DNA of 64,000 nt from Vibrio ponticus (GCF_009938225.1 NZ_AP019657.1:1116001-1180000), one strand, 5' to 3'; positions 8,488-17,667 are shown, counted from the stretch's first letter. Translations and numbers: made by a program. The notes: generated by a model not told the origin, from the sequence alone.

Positions 8488-9221
8488 TAATAGCTCAATA
8501 TTTGGTTTAAGAATGTTTGCGTACGTTGATGTTTCGGCGCGGAAAATAGGCTATTTGGCTCGCCAATTTCAACAATCTCGCCTTCATCCATAAATACCAC
8601 GCGGTTAGCCACTTTCTTAGCGAAGCCCATCTCATGGGTAACACACACCATTGTCATGCCAGTATTCGCCAGTTCTACCATCACATCTAACACTTCATTG
8701 ATCATCTCTGGATCAAGTGCTGATGTTGGCTCATCGAAAAGGAGAATATCGGGTTCCATACAGAGTGAACGAGCGATGGCGACACGCTGCTGTTGCCCAC
8801 CAGAAAGCTGAATTGGGTATTTATTAGCTTGCTCGGCAATGTTCACGCGCTCTAGGTATTTCATTGCGCGTTGTTCTGCCTCTTGCTTGGAAAGCTTGAG
8901 CGTGCGCAGTGGCGCAAGGGTTAAGTTTTCCAATACCGTTAGGTGAGGAAAGAGATGAAAGTGCTGGAACACCATGCCAACTTTGCCGGGCTGGATATGT
9001 TTGCTGCCAACTGGACTGTCGAATACGCTCAGTGAACCTTGCTGAAATTGCTCTAGATGGTTGATACAGCGTATGAGGGTCGACTTACCTGAGCCTGATG
9101 GACCACATACGACAAGGATTTCTCCGGCTTTGACTGAGAGATTGATGTTTTTAAGCGCGTAGAACTCACCGTACCACTTATTCAGCTCGTGAAACTCTAT
9201 TATGGAATTTTTATCTTTCAA
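8487..9221 (-). CDS. Amino acid ABC transporter ATP-binding protein (GlnQ-like)
   Basis: 244 aa. Walker A is GPSGSGKST, the signature is LSGGQQQR, Walker B with switch is [11 protein letters not shown], and the H-loop is VTHEMGFA. This is the ATPase of the polar amino acid importer family. It is the first gene of the operon. The only start that fits is TTG at 9221: a stop codon lies three codons upstream and no ATG or GTG exists before the conserved N-terminus ([14 protein letters not shown]), and the Shine-Dalgarno is weak. Translation of the whole importer may therefore be low or controlled at this start. Confidence 0.9.
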   Translation of the reverse strand: MKDKNSIIEFHELNKWYGEFYALKNINLSVKAGEILVVCGPSGSGKSTLIRCINHLEQFQQGSLSVFDSPVGSKHIQPGKVGMVFQHFHLFPHLTVLENLTLAPLRTLKLSKQEAEQRAMKYLERVNIAEQANKYPIQLSGGQQQRVAIARSLCMEPDILLFDEPTSALDPEMINEVLDVMVELANTGMTMVCVTHEMGFAKKVANRVVFMDEGEIVEIGEPNSLFSAPKHQRTQTFLNQILSY

Positions 9222-9540
9222 GGCTGCTTAGTATTGTTATTGTTTTGGATACAATAACAACTTATCGAACTCTTTGCACATGATTAACTTAAACTCGCGG
9301 AATAAGTGCGGATTTTGTAACGCTTTTGCTGTTTTTATCAACAATTTCAGCAAAGTAAGCTATGGCAACAGTAACAACGGCGAGCTTGATTGAACAACTT
9401 ATCGTCGATTAACTCCAGTTATTGATAGATGAAACACAATTTTGCGCGCCAGTTAGCGCACTTGTTGTTAACTGGCTGTTAATCTATAGCGATAAGGATT
9501 GATGTTGTAGTTAACGAGCAAGCTTAACTAGGGAAAGGGA
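9222..9540. other. Divergent regulatory region between ABC importer and two-component system
   Basis: 319 bp without a gene. It must hold the promoters for the minus-strand importer and the plus-strand kinase gene. The half adjoining the kinase contains three CCAGTTA-type motifs (see 9415-9476). Confidence 0.7.
9415..9476. promoter_or_regulatory. Candidate operator: repeated CCAGTTA half-sites
   Basis: CCAGTTA occurs at 9415-9421 and 9449-9455 and, inverted as TAACTGG, at 9469-9475. The last two form an 8-bp inverted repeat (GCCAGTTA / TAACTGGC) with 21 bp between half-site centres, about two helical turns. The position fits binding by the adjacent CitB-type regulator, but this is inference. 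Confidence 0.45.
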
Positions 9541-11154
9541 ATGAACTGGAGCGGTATGAGTTTTCGCAGGCGAATGCTTGTGATCATGACCTTATCAGGA
9601 ATGATTGAACTGTTGGTGCTGGTTGCGGCAGGGTTTCTCTATATTAAACATTCCCAAGAGCAAGAGATGGGGCTCAAAGCGATGGGCGTAGCTTCGTTTT
9701 TGGCTCAATCACCAGAAGTGATTCAAATCGTTCGCCAAGGCGGGACGGTTGACCAAGATAAGTATCGCGATCTTAGTCAGATAATTGGTGCCGCGTTTAT
9801 TGTTATCGGTGATAAGCAAGGGATTCGTCTAGTCCATCCGATAGACTCACGTATCGGTAAGCCGATGAAAGGAGGGGACAATGACCGTGCACTGGTCAAG
9901 GGCGAGTCATACGTCTCTTATGCGGAAGGTTCGCTAGGTCACTCTGTACGCGGTAAAACCGCCATTTTTGATCGCCAAGGTCAGATTATCGGTGTGGTCT
10001 CGGTGGGTTATTTAATCGATCGTTTGCAAGACCGCATAGAGCCCTATTTGGCGTACTTACTCGCGATGACGTTGATGGTTCTGGCTGCTAATGCGATTGT
10101 TTCGAACTATGCTGCGCGACGCTTTCAAAAAGCGATACTTGGTTTTGAACCGGAAGAAATTGCCCGTTTATACGTAGAGCTTGATGTGACCTTAGCAACG
10201 TTAAAAGAGGGCATCATTGGTATCGACTCACAAGGAAGGGTGCGTTCACTTAATAAGAGTGCCTGTCAAATTCTTGGATTAGAACGAGAGTTGTGCCTTA
10301 ACCGCCCGTTGCGACAAGTCTTACCGGATAGCGAACTACACAATTTGTTGACCAATCCGCGTATCGACAAAGACATTAACGTTTATTTAAACGGACAAAG
10401 GCTGATTGCCAACCGCAGCGCGATCGTGGTTGATGATGAAGTGGTCGGCGCCGTTTCGAGCTTTCGTTTAAGAGATGAACTCACTGAGTTGACGGAACAA
10501 TTATCAAAAACCAAAGAGTATGCGGAGATGCTGCGTTCACAGACTCATGAACATCGCAACAAGCTGAGTACGATCAGTGGTATGGTGCAAATGGGTGAGT
10601 TGGAAGCGGTGCAGACCTTAATTGGTCAGGAAACGGCGCACTACCAAAGTTTGATGGAGAACTTGCGGGAAACCATCAATGAGCCGCTTATTGCAGGCTT
10701 ACTATTAGGCAAAACTGAAAGGGCGAGAGAGCTAGGGTTAAACCTAGAATTAGAAGCGGGATCTTGTTTGTCATTTTTACCAGATAGGATCAATGCCGAA
10801 GATGTGGTGACGATTCTTGGCAATATGATTGATAACGCGTTTGATTCAGTTCGTAGTGTGATTGAGCGTGAAGTGGTAATCGATGCTCAACGTCGGCAAA
10901 TTGATATTTCGCTGACGGATTATGGCAATGAAATTATCCTTGAGGTAAGCGATCAAGGGATCGGCTTGCCACAAAACATAGAGATAGAGCAGTTGGTTGA
11001 AATGGGCGTCTCGAGTAAAGCAAAAGAGGGGCGCGGGGTTGGTCTTTATCTCATTCAACAACTGGTTGCCCGCTATGAAGGGCAAATTGAAATGATTGAT
11101 AACGATGACTCAGGAGCAAGAGTCACGGTGTATTTACCAAAGGATGAAAAATAA
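9541..11154 (+). CDS. CitA/DcuS-type sensor histidine kinase
   Basis: 537 aa with a good GGGAAAGGGA ribosome site. Transmembrane helix 1 is at about 12-35, followed by a periplasmic sensor domain to about 175 (HPIDSRIGKPMKGGD resembles the CitA/DcuS ligand loop). Helix 2 is at about 177-198, a cytoplasmic PAS domain at about 215-310, and the phospho-acceptor motif THEHRNKLSTI has His336. The ATPase domain carries NMIDNAFDS, SDQGIGLP and GRGVGLYLIQQL. Relatives sense citrate, fumarate or malate. Because the divergent neighbour is an amino acid importer, an amino acid or dicarboxylate ligand is plausible but unproven. Confidence 0.9.
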   Translation: MNWSGMSFRRRMLVIMTLSGMIELLVLVAAGFLYIKHSQEQEMGLKAMGVASFLAQSPEVIQIVRQGGTVDQDKYRDLSQIIGAAFIVIGDKQGIRLVHPIDSRIGKPMKGGDNDRALVKGESYVSYAEGSLGHSVRGKTAIFDRQGQIIGVVSVGYLIDRLQDRIEPYLAYLLAMTLMVLAANAIVSNYAARRFQKAILGFEPEEIARLYVELDVTLATLKEGIIGIDSQGRVRSLNKSACQILGLERELCLNRPLRQVLPDSELHNLLTNPRIDKDINVYLNGQRLIANRSAIVVDDEVVGAVSSFRLRDELTELTEQLSKTKEYAEMLRSQTHEHRNKLSTISGMVQMGELEAVQTLIGQETAHYQSLMENLRETINEPLIAGLLLGKTERARELGLNLELEAGSCLSFLPDRINAEDVVTILGNMIDNAFDSVRSVIEREVVIDAQRRQIDISLTDYGNEIILEVSDQGIGLPQNIEIEQLVEMGVSSKAKEGRGVGLYLIQQLVARYEGQIEMIDNDDSGARVTVYLPKDEK

Positions 11155-11844
11155 ATGACTGCTGTAGTCGATGTAATGATCATCGAAGATTATCTAAAAA
11201 TAGCTCAGCTTCATCAACGTTATATTGAGCAATTAGATGGTTACCAAGTTGTGGGCATTGCGACCACGCAAGCCGATGCACTGCTGCAAATTGAGATCTT
11301 AAATCCACACTTAGTCATACTGGATGTGTTTCTGCCAGATGGCAGTGGTTTAGATATTTTGGCGTCAATCCGTAGCGAAAAGAACTGCTGTGATGTGATT
11401 CTGGTAACGGCTGCGCGCGATGTCGATACTCTGCAACAAGCAATGCGTGGCGGAGTGGTAGACTACCTGCTTAAACCGGTTATTTTTACTCGTTTAGAAA
11501 TGGCGCTGAAAAAGTATCAAGAGCAAAAAGTGCAACTCAATAACCTCAGTGATGTTGACCAAGGTTTAGTCGATAAAATGTTGCAGTCTCATGCCGCTGA
11601 AGCGCCAAAAGCGCGTTTACCAAAAGGCATTGATAGCGTGACTTTGGATAAGATTCGAGCACTGTTTAGTCAGGCGATAAGCCTGACCGCAGAAGATGCC
11701 GGTTCACAGATTGGTGCGAGTCGCACCACGGCAAGGCGCTATTTGGAATATTTGATTAGCACAGGAGAGTTGGTGGCTGATCTGCATTACGGTACAGTTG
11801 GTAGACCAGAGCGAACGTATAAACGCGCAATGGCAGGGCGTTAA
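11155..11844 (+). CDS. CitB/DcuR-type response regulator
   Basis: 229 aa, starting directly after the kinase stop codon. The receiver domain has acidic pocket ED at residues 11-12, phospho-acceptor Asp57 (VILDVFLPDGSG) and the conserved Lys in YLLKPV. A linker leads to a C-terminal helix-turn-helix (about 170-225, AEDAGSQIGASRTTARRYLEYL) of the CitB class. It forms a cognate pair with the upstream kinase and probably controls the divergent ABC importer and possibly its own operon. Confidence 0.9.
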   Translation: MTAVVDVMIIEDYLKIAQLHQRYIEQLDGYQVVGIATTQADALLQIEILNPHLVILDVFLPDGSGLDILASIRSEKNCCDVILVTAARDVDTLQQAMRGGVVDYLLKPVIFTRLEMALKKYQEQKVQLNNLSDVDQGLVDKMLQSHAAEAPKARLPKGIDSVTLDKIRALFSQAISLTAEDAGSQIGASRTTARRYLEYLISTGELVADLHYGTVGRPERTYKRAMAGR

Positions 11845-11945
11845 GTAGGCTTGAATCAGAGCGACCTACTGATAACTCTTTGTTGAAAAACAGTTTGCGG
11901 GTAATATTAATCCATCATTTCAAAACTTAAGGTGTGTCTCTCGCA

Positions 11946-12599
11946 ATGGAATACGTTGCAATTTTAGTCATTCTATTTGTGGCATTTTATCTTTTTGTTC
12001 ATCAACGTTACCTTAAACAGGATACGTTGAAAGACAGTGCGTTTAAAAAGAAAGGTCCGTTACTTAACAGTAAGGAATCGGCTTTCTATAACGCTTTGAT
12101 CGCGGCTGTTGGGCAACAAGGAATTGTGATGTCGAAAGTGACTATGACTAAAGTGATCACACCAAAGACTACCGATAAAAAGCAGTGGTTTATTGCCAAC
12201 AACCGAATTGCAAAGAGCCACTTTGATTTTGTGGTCTGTGACCCACGTAGCTTAGAAGTGCGTGTTGCAATTGAGTTAGATGATGGTGCGCCACTCAGCA
12301 AGGGTAAAGTTGAACGACAAAAACTGCTGATGCATGTATGTAAATCAGCCGGTATCCCTTTAATTGGCACTTCAGTGAAACACAGTTATCAAGTTGGTAA
12401 ATTACGCCGCTTACTTGCTGCGCATATCGACCTGATAGAAGCGGATAAAGAAGTCCGTTTTTGTAAACGTTGCGGCAGCCCGATGAACATCAAAACCGCC
12501 GCTCAAGGTGATTACAAAGGTCGTCGTTTCTTTACTTGCAGTCGCCAACCACACTGTACCTACACAGAAAACTACAATGTAGTCTTTGACGAAGAGTAA
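11946..12599 (+). CDS. Membrane-anchored DUF2726 protein with topoisomerase-type zinc finger
   Basis: 217 aa from ATG 11946; the GTG at 11934 sits too close to the AAGG. An N-terminal transmembrane helix (about 2-20, YVAILVILFVAFYLFVHQRY) is followed by a DUF2726 domain with FDFVVCD, then VAIELDDG and a later Lys-rich helix. This layout resembles PD-(D/E)XK nuclease folds such as Vsr. The C-terminal zinc finger has CKRCGSPM and CSRQPHC, as in the C4 fingers of topoisomerase I. A membrane-tethered DNA-related function is inferred; catalysis is not established. Confidence 0.75.
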   Translation: MEYVAILVILFVAFYLFVHQRYLKQDTLKDSAFKKKGPLLNSKESAFYNALIAAVGQQGIVMSKVTMTKVITPKTTDKKQWFIANNRIAKSHFDFVVCDPRSLEVRVAIELDDGAPLSKGKVERQKLLMHVCKSAGIPLIGTSVKHSYQVGKLRRLLAAHIDLIEADKEVRFCKRCGSPMNIKTAAQGDYKGRRFFTCSRQPHCTYTENYNVVFDEE

Positions 12600-12612
12600 T
12601 CTCACTGTCCGC

Positions 12613-12645
12613 TAAGGCGACTTTGTTAACCCTAAAGTCGCCTTA
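12613..12645 (+). terminator. Hairpin after the DUF2726 gene
   Basis: 12-bp perfect stem (TAAGGCGACTTT / AAAGTCGCCTTA) with a 9-nt loop, 13 bp after the stop codon. The following sequence is only moderately T-rich, so efficiency is uncertain. Confidence 0.65.
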
Positions 12646-12872
12646 TATAATTGTGATTTAGAATTATCTTATTTTAGTTAGTTTCTATCCCAAGCGATCT
12701 CTCAGCGTATAGGCTGTCTTTCCCACAAGGGCAGAACTTAGAATCTGGCTGCATGACTAATCAATGCTATTAATTTTTTCAATCTGCTGATATTTGACCC
12801 CAAACTCATTTTAATTACGTACTAAACCTAAATCGGCTGAGCTAGCCATTAAATCAGACAAGGGAACTTAGT

Positions 12873-13121
12873 ATGAACTTAGAACTTGAGTTAATTGAAG
12901 GTGGTAATTATCTGGCAGTAGAAATTGATGGAGAGTCGAGAAGAGTATTACGCGCAGCTGATGACTCCTTCATCAAATTCCAAAGTTTGGCACAAGCCAG
13001 GAGCTCACTTGCAGAAAGAAACTACGCATCTATCGGCGTAGTGCAGCGTAACCTCTATGACGAAATGTGCGGTGAAACTGTGTCGACTGAGACTAATACT
13101 ACTTTGCTTGACTGGTCTTAG
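12873..13121 (+). CDS. Small conserved protein, DUF6482-like (82 aa)
   Basis: ATG preceded by AAGGGAA at good spacing. The product is acidic and soluble, with an alternating beta pattern at the start (LELELIEGGNYLAVEIDG) and a helix around residues 35-50 (QSLAQARSSLAERNY). It resembles small Vibrionaceae proteins annotated DUF6482, recalled from memory. It is a single-gene unit with no coupled neighbour. No function can be assigned. Confidence 0.65.
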   Translation: MNLELELIEGGNYLAVEIDGESRRVLRAADDSFIKFQSLAQARSSLAERNYASIGVVQRNLYDEMCGETVSTETNTTLLDWS

Positions 13122-13282
13122 TTCGATAAACGATAAGGGTTAACTCGATGGTTAAAGGGGCTATTTTGGGCTCCATTCCTCTGATTTTCATAACGACATA
13201 ATAGCGTGAATTCCCTCCAATTGATCGCGCGTGCATTTTATGGACGCTAATGTGCACGATAGAATCGTCCGATAATCTACAG

Positions 13283-13314
13283 CAGTGAGAGTGAATACAA
13301 TTCTCACTCTACTG
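13283..13314 (+). repeat. Imperfect hairpin in the leader of the DUF4062-like gene
   Basis: CAGT-(G)-AGAGTGA pairs with TCACTCT-ACTG: 11 bp with one bulged G and a 9-nt loop. It ends 35 bp before the ATG at 13350. It could be a transcription or translation control element, or an operator. There is no T run, so it is not a typical terminator. Confidence 0.5.
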
Positions 13315-13349
13315 TGCGCCTATTGGTTGTTCAAGGAACCTCAATCGTT

Positions 13350-15632
13350 ATGGATAACATTTTCTTTTCCTTTTCTCTCTCTGAATTTAAGCCGCTTGTT
13401 GAGCTCGTTAGCCCGCGTATGTTAGAGTCAGACACATTGAGGCAATGTGGGCTTGTTCCTCATCAAATGGCAAGGATAGAAGCATATAAAGATATGTCGC
13501 TTGAAAGCCGCCTCAATAGTGTAAGAGAAAGCCGCTATTTGGTTTGTTTGCTGGGAAATAATGCCGGCTGCTTAACTCGTGATGGAAAAACGGATATTGA
13601 GTTAGAAATCGAAGCTGCTATTGATGCTGGCGTTGATGTGTTTGCGTTTTTAATCGGAGCCGATTATCAAGAGCATTCGACTTTGCCACAAGGCATGACG
13701 GATATTTTCGCGTCTTTGAGCGACCATGTCATCATAAGTACCTTGGCAACCGAAGATTTCGATTACATTGCCCGACAGATAGTCAACAAAATCGAAGCGG
13801 ATGTGTGGTTATCGTTAGGTGAGGCTCATCAGTTATCAGATAGTCATGATTTAATCGATATCTCAGGGTTCCCACGTGACAACCTCAAATCTTTACCCGT
13901 TCATGCCCAGCAACAATTAGCGCGTATTTATTCCCCAACGGATAGGCAGCCTACTCAAAGTGGGCTCGCAGCAAATGTAAATCAGCGCAAGGTATGGGCG
14001 CTAAAGAGTTTGGAAGTCGGTCACCAAGAACACGCGATAAAGAGTCTGCAAAAAGCGGGTGAAGATTTTGGCTCGGACTTTTTTGTCTGTTTTTGGTTGA
14101 GCCGGTTATTTGCTCTTTATGGCACAACCGAAGAGCATTGGCGAACCAGCTTAGAGTACTCAAATAGCTTGGCAAAGATGCTGGTGGATGAGGATTTGCT
14201 TACGCATGCACTGTATTTAAATCATAAGGGGGTGGTGCATCTTAAACAGAATGATCTTGAGACAGCAGAGTCAGTACTAACCCAAGCCTACGACTATTAC
14301 CGTAATTATGAGTCTTTAGAGCTGTTAACCAAGGTTTATTTAACTCAGGTGGAGCTAGGCAAAGCAGAGCGTTTAGAGTTGGCTCAAGAAACCATGGAGC
14401 GTTTACTCAAGCAGAGAGTTTCGCAATACATCACGGTAATCAATCGCTTACAACAAGAGTTTCCTAAATTTGTGAACCTAGTTAATCGCCGAGTCCTTGA
14501 ACAGCAAGATAGTTTTTACTTAGACGTGAGTCGCTCGTTGCAAGAGAACCGCGATTGGAGTCAAAACCGACTTGAGCAAAGAGAGAGTCAACGACCAGAA
14601 ATAGCTGATAATCCCTCCTTGTTACAACGAGTTTATACCGCGTCTCAACATGTATGGCTTAACTACAGTACCCTCAGGAAAGCGGCGGCAACGTTATCAG
14701 AGCGATATGTAGCAATAACAGCAAAACTTAGTGCATTACCCAAAGTTCGTGACAATCTTGATGCTGATAATTCATCAATGCAATTACTTTTCACCGGTCT
14801 TAGAGAGGTACTATCCGAACGAGAAGAGTGCCGCCTAAATATCGTTAGCCAAGAGCAAAAAATAAAGAAAATCGAAGACACAAAACTGAGGGATTGGGGC
14901 GTGTTAGCTGCGTTACTTATGGCGCTTTTGGCTGTGGTCTTTACATTACCTATTCCATTCTGGATTGTGGGTATTGCACTAGTAATATTATGGGGAGTCT
15001 TTATTAAGCAAAAAGATTCGAAGTACCATAGGTATCAGTTCGAAAGGCGTCGGTTAGCCTCTTTAGAGAGTTCTCTAAACGAGGGAATCGGTGAGTTACT
15101 GCAAACTGAACAGTCAAGCCGGTATCTAGCGACAGCACCGCCTTTACTGAAAACAATGGCAGAGGATTTGCAGCATCTTACTTTTAAGGATGTTGATCAG
15201 AAAGAAGTCGAGTATTTCGAACTTTGGCAACAGGCACTAGACGAAAACGATGAGCAAATGAGTTTAATTTGTCATGAGCGCCAACAGTTATTCACTAAAG
15301 TTAAATACTGGCTAGAGCGAGTCAATAAATTTGAGCAGTCGGTCATTTCAGCACATAGCGGACAATATAACTATCTGACGTGTCGAAAGGGGCAGGTGAA
15401 TGTTGGGTGGAAAATTGAATTGAAAACATCAGCGCTGCAAAATGTTGTTTGGGGGGAAAGTAGTAAGCAGTTTGTCGGTCGTGCGCTGCATGTTAACAAT
15501 GACCGCTTAGCTGCATGGTTTGACGATACAGCTATCGCCACTGAACTTATTGATGGTGTGAAAAGCATCCCTTGTGAAAGCGTCAATGTAGCAGAGGAGC
15601 AATCTAACAACAGATTAAATGAGTGCGCCTAG
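13350..15632 (+). CDS. Large membrane protein: DUF4062-like domain, TPR-like repeats, coiled coil, two TM helices
   Basis: 760 aa from ATG 13350 (AAGGA upstream); the in-frame GTG at 13314 lacks a ribosome site. Residues about 1-150 resemble DUF4062, a Rossmann-like TIR-related domain: SRYLVCLLGNNAG, then KTDIELEIEAAIDAGVDVFAF, mirrors its usual pattern. Residues about 200-330 are TPR-like helices (ALYLNHKGVVHLKQNDLETA), about 340-510 is coiled coil, about 516-553 is a transmembrane hairpin (WGVLAALLMALLAVVFTLPI and the following helix), and another coiled region and a C-terminal domain follow. No NTPase motif is seen. I know no characterised homologue. Signalling or stress/defence is a guess from the domain class. 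Confidence 0.6.
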   Translation: MDNIFFSFSLSEFKPLVELVSPRMLESDTLRQCGLVPHQMARIEAYKDMSLESRLNSVRESRYLVCLLGNNAGCLTRDGKTDIELEIEAAIDAGVDVFAFLIGADYQEHSTLPQGMTDIFASLSDHVIISTLATEDFDYIARQIVNKIEADVWLSLGEAHQLSDSHDLIDISGFPRDNLKSLPVHAQQQLARIYSPTDRQPTQSGLAANVNQRKVWALKSLEVGHQEHAIKSLQKAGEDFGSDFFVCFWLSRLFALYGTTEEHWRTSLEYSNSLAKMLVDEDLLTHALYLNHKGVVHLKQNDLETAESVLTQAYDYYRNYESLELLTKVYLTQVELGKAERLELAQETMERLLKQRVSQYITVINRLQQEFPKFVNLVNRRVLEQQDSFYLDVSRSLQENRDWSQNRLEQRESQRPEIADNPSLLQRVYTASQHVWLNYSTLRKAAATLSERYVAITAKLSALPKVRDNLDADNSSMQLLFTGLREVLSEREECRLNIVSQEQKIKKIEDTKLRDWGVLAALLMALLAVVFTLPIPFWIVGIALVILWGVFIKQKDSKYHRYQFERRRLASLESSLNEGIGELLQTEQSSRYLATAPPLLKTMAEDLQHLTFKDVDQKEVEYFELWQQALDENDEQMSLICHERQQLFTKVKYWLERVNKFEQSVISAHSGQYNYLTCRKGQVNVGWKIELKTSALQNVVWGESSKQFVGRALHVNNDRLAAWFDDTAIATELIDGVKSIPCESVNVAEEQSNNRLNECA

Positions 15633-15711
15633 TGAGCAACAATGTTCCTGTAAACAGCGCAGTCTAACACTCACTTTGATTTAATCTAGGCGGTCGAGGA
15701 GTCTCGGACTC

Positions 15712-15927
15712 TTATTTCCATCCTTGTCGCCACTGTTGGTTGTTTTTAAGATCGCGCCAGTCTATTGAATATTGTTTTTTCGACATGATCGCCTCAATAA
15801 AACAGGCGATTACCACGCCATCTTCATCAAACTCAACTTTAGTTATGATGAAGTGTTTTTCCCTGTTCTGTGCCAGGTTGGCTGTCCATTTGCTGTTGAG
15901 TAGTTTTTTAGGGCTTATTTGGTTCAT
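15712..15927 (-). CDS. TIGR02450-family Trp-containing small protein
   Basis: 71 aa. The N-terminal pattern NQISPKKLLNSKWTA followed by REKHFIITKV, and the C-terminal IDWRDLKNNQQWRQGW, match the small tryptophan-rich family TIGR02450 of Gammaproteobacteria. It is soluble and lacks a signal peptide. It is convergent with the DUF4062-like gene and stands alone. Its function is unknown. Confidence 0.8.
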   Translation of the reverse strand: MNQISPKKLLNSKWTANLAQNREKHFIITKVEFDEDGVVIACFIEAIMSKKQYSIDWRDLKNNQQWRQGWK

Positions 15928-16000
15928 GGCGCGAGCCTAAATTATGGTTTATACCCAGCTATTTACGAAGCACATAAGAGAAGGTTCACGGTAGCGATAT

Positions 16001-16026
16001 AAAAAAGCAGCTCGTAATGAGCTGCT
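16001..16026 (-). terminator. Intrinsic terminator of the acyl-CoA ligase gene
   Basis: Read on the minus strand: AGCAGCTC-ATTAC-GAGCTGCT followed by six T residues, 40 bp after the ligase stop. Confidence 0.88.
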
Positions 16027-16065
16027 CGGTTGACGATCTGTACTCTAGTTAAAGATGAATATCCG

Positions 16066-17667
16066 TTAGAGGTGTAGTCTGCGTAGTTCTTTTTTATCAA
16101 CTTTACCGACACTCGTCTTGGCAATGGCATCGACAAATTTCACTTTCAACAGCAGTGCTTCGCGAGCAAGGATCCCTTTACTGATAAAGTCTTTGGCAAA
16201 ACTGAGTAGTTCTTTTTCTGTCACTACTGCGCCTTCTTTAAGGGTTACCAGAGCCAACGGAACTTCACCCCACTTGTTGTGGGGCATGCCAATTACAGCA
16301 ACTTCAGAAACGGTTTTATGCTGGTGGATAATGTCTTCAAGCTCTAATGAACTGACCCATTCACCGGAGATTTTGATCATATCTTTCACACGGTCGGTGA
16401 TTTTGATAAAGCCTTCATCATCAATAGTCGCGACATCACCAGTATGCAGATAACCCCCACGCCATAGTGCTTTGGAGTTCTTGTTTTCTTTGTAGTAGTT
16501 TGGTGTCAGCCATGGCGCACGCACGACAATTTCACCACTGGTTTCACCATCATGCTCAAGCTGATTCATCTCTTCATCAACGATGTGCGCTTCAACCATC
16601 GCCACTTTTTTACCGGTTTTAGAGCGATACTCAGCTTGCTGATCAATATCCAGTTCTAAATGTTCTGGGCTCAATTGAACAATCGATAGGATTGGGCCAG
16701 TTTCACTCATACCGTAACCTGCAAACACATCAATGCCTCGCTCGAGCGCCGATTTACATAGCGCCTTAGGTAAAGCAGCGCCACCAATTACCACTTTCCA
16801 TTGTGACAAGTCGATATTTTGAGATTTAGGTGAACTAAGTAGCAAATGCAGGATCGTTGGCACACAGTGGGAGAAGGTGACTTTCTCTTGCTCAATGAGG
16901 TTGAGTAGTACATCAGGGATATATTTACCCGGATAAACCTGCTTAACACCAAGCATTGTCGCCATGTAAGGTAATCCCCATGCATGCACGTGGAACATCG
17001 GCGTGATTGGCATGTAGATATCGCCTTGGTGCAATCTGCCTTGGACGGCATTGGTGCCTAAGGTGCTTAAAATACCAAGCGTATGCAGCACAAGTTGGCG
17101 ATGGGTGAAGAATACGCCTTTAGGTAAGCCAGTCGTACCTGTGGTGTAGAAGGTTGTGGCTACGGTATTTTCATCAAAATCAGGGAAATCAAAGTGAGGC
17201 TCTTCTTGCTCAAGTAACTCTTCGTACTCACAACCTTCACCATCACGCAAAACGACATAGCGCGTCACGGTATCAATACGACCTTTGATTTGGTCTAAAA
17301 TTGGCAAGAATTCCTCGTGGATTAGTACGATGTCATCTTCTGCGTGGTCAATCGTGTAAAGAATCTGCTCTGGAGAGAGGCGAACGTTAATCATGTGCAA
17401 CTTAGCGCCAATCATAGGAATCGCGAAGTAACACTCTAAATAGCGATGTGAGTCGTAATCCATGACCGCTACAGTGTCACCTTTTTTTACGCCCATTTTG
17501 GTCAGAGCATTAGCAAACTGTTTTACTCGGTTGTGGAATGTTTCGTAACTATGACGGCGATGGTTGGCGTAGACAATCTCTTGTTTAGGATCGAAAGCAA
17601 CGGGTGAGAAAAGCAGGTTTTTGATCAGCAACTGATAGTTGGATGGTTCATTTACGTACTGGTTCAT
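16066..17667 (-). CDS. Fatty acid / medium-chain acyl-CoA ligase
   Basis: 533 aa, full length for the AMP-dependent ligase family. The ATP-binding P-loop is TTGTTGLPKG, followed by the adenylate motif GYGMSETGP, the hinge and ribose motif HTGDVATIDDEGFIKITDRVKD, and the C-terminal catalytic Lys in KTSVGKVDKKELR. It activates a fatty acid to acyl-adenylate and then to acyl-CoA in the cytoplasm. The closest type is the medium/long-chain ligase often called FadD-like or alkK-like; chain length cannot be read. It is transcribed alone and ends at a strong terminator. Confidence 0.88.
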   Translation of the reverse strand: MNQYVNEPSNYQLLIKNLLFSPVAFDPKQEIVYANHRRHSYETFHNRVKQFANALTKMGVKKGDTVAVMDYDSHRYLECYFAIPMIGAKLHMINVRLSPEQILYTIDHAEDDIVLIHEEFLPILDQIKGRIDTVTRYVVLRDGEGCEYEELLEQEEPHFDFPDFDENTVATTFYTTGTTGLPKGVFFTHRQLVLHTLGILSTLGTNAVQGRLHQGDIYMPITPMFHVHAWGLPYMATMLGVKQVYPGKYIPDVLLNLIEQEKVTFSHCVPTILHLLLSSPKSQNIDLSQWKVVIGGAALPKALCKSALERGIDVFAGYGMSETGPILSIVQLSPEHLELDIDQQAEYRSKTGKKVAMVEAHIVDEEMNQLEHDGETSGEIVVRAPWLTPNYYKENKNSKALWRGGYLHTGDVATIDDEGFIKITDRVKDMIKISGEWVSSLELEDIIHQHKTVSEVAVIGMPHNKWGEVPLALVTLKEGAVVTEKELLSFAKDFISKGILAREALLLKVKFVDAIAKTSVGKVDKKELRRLHL

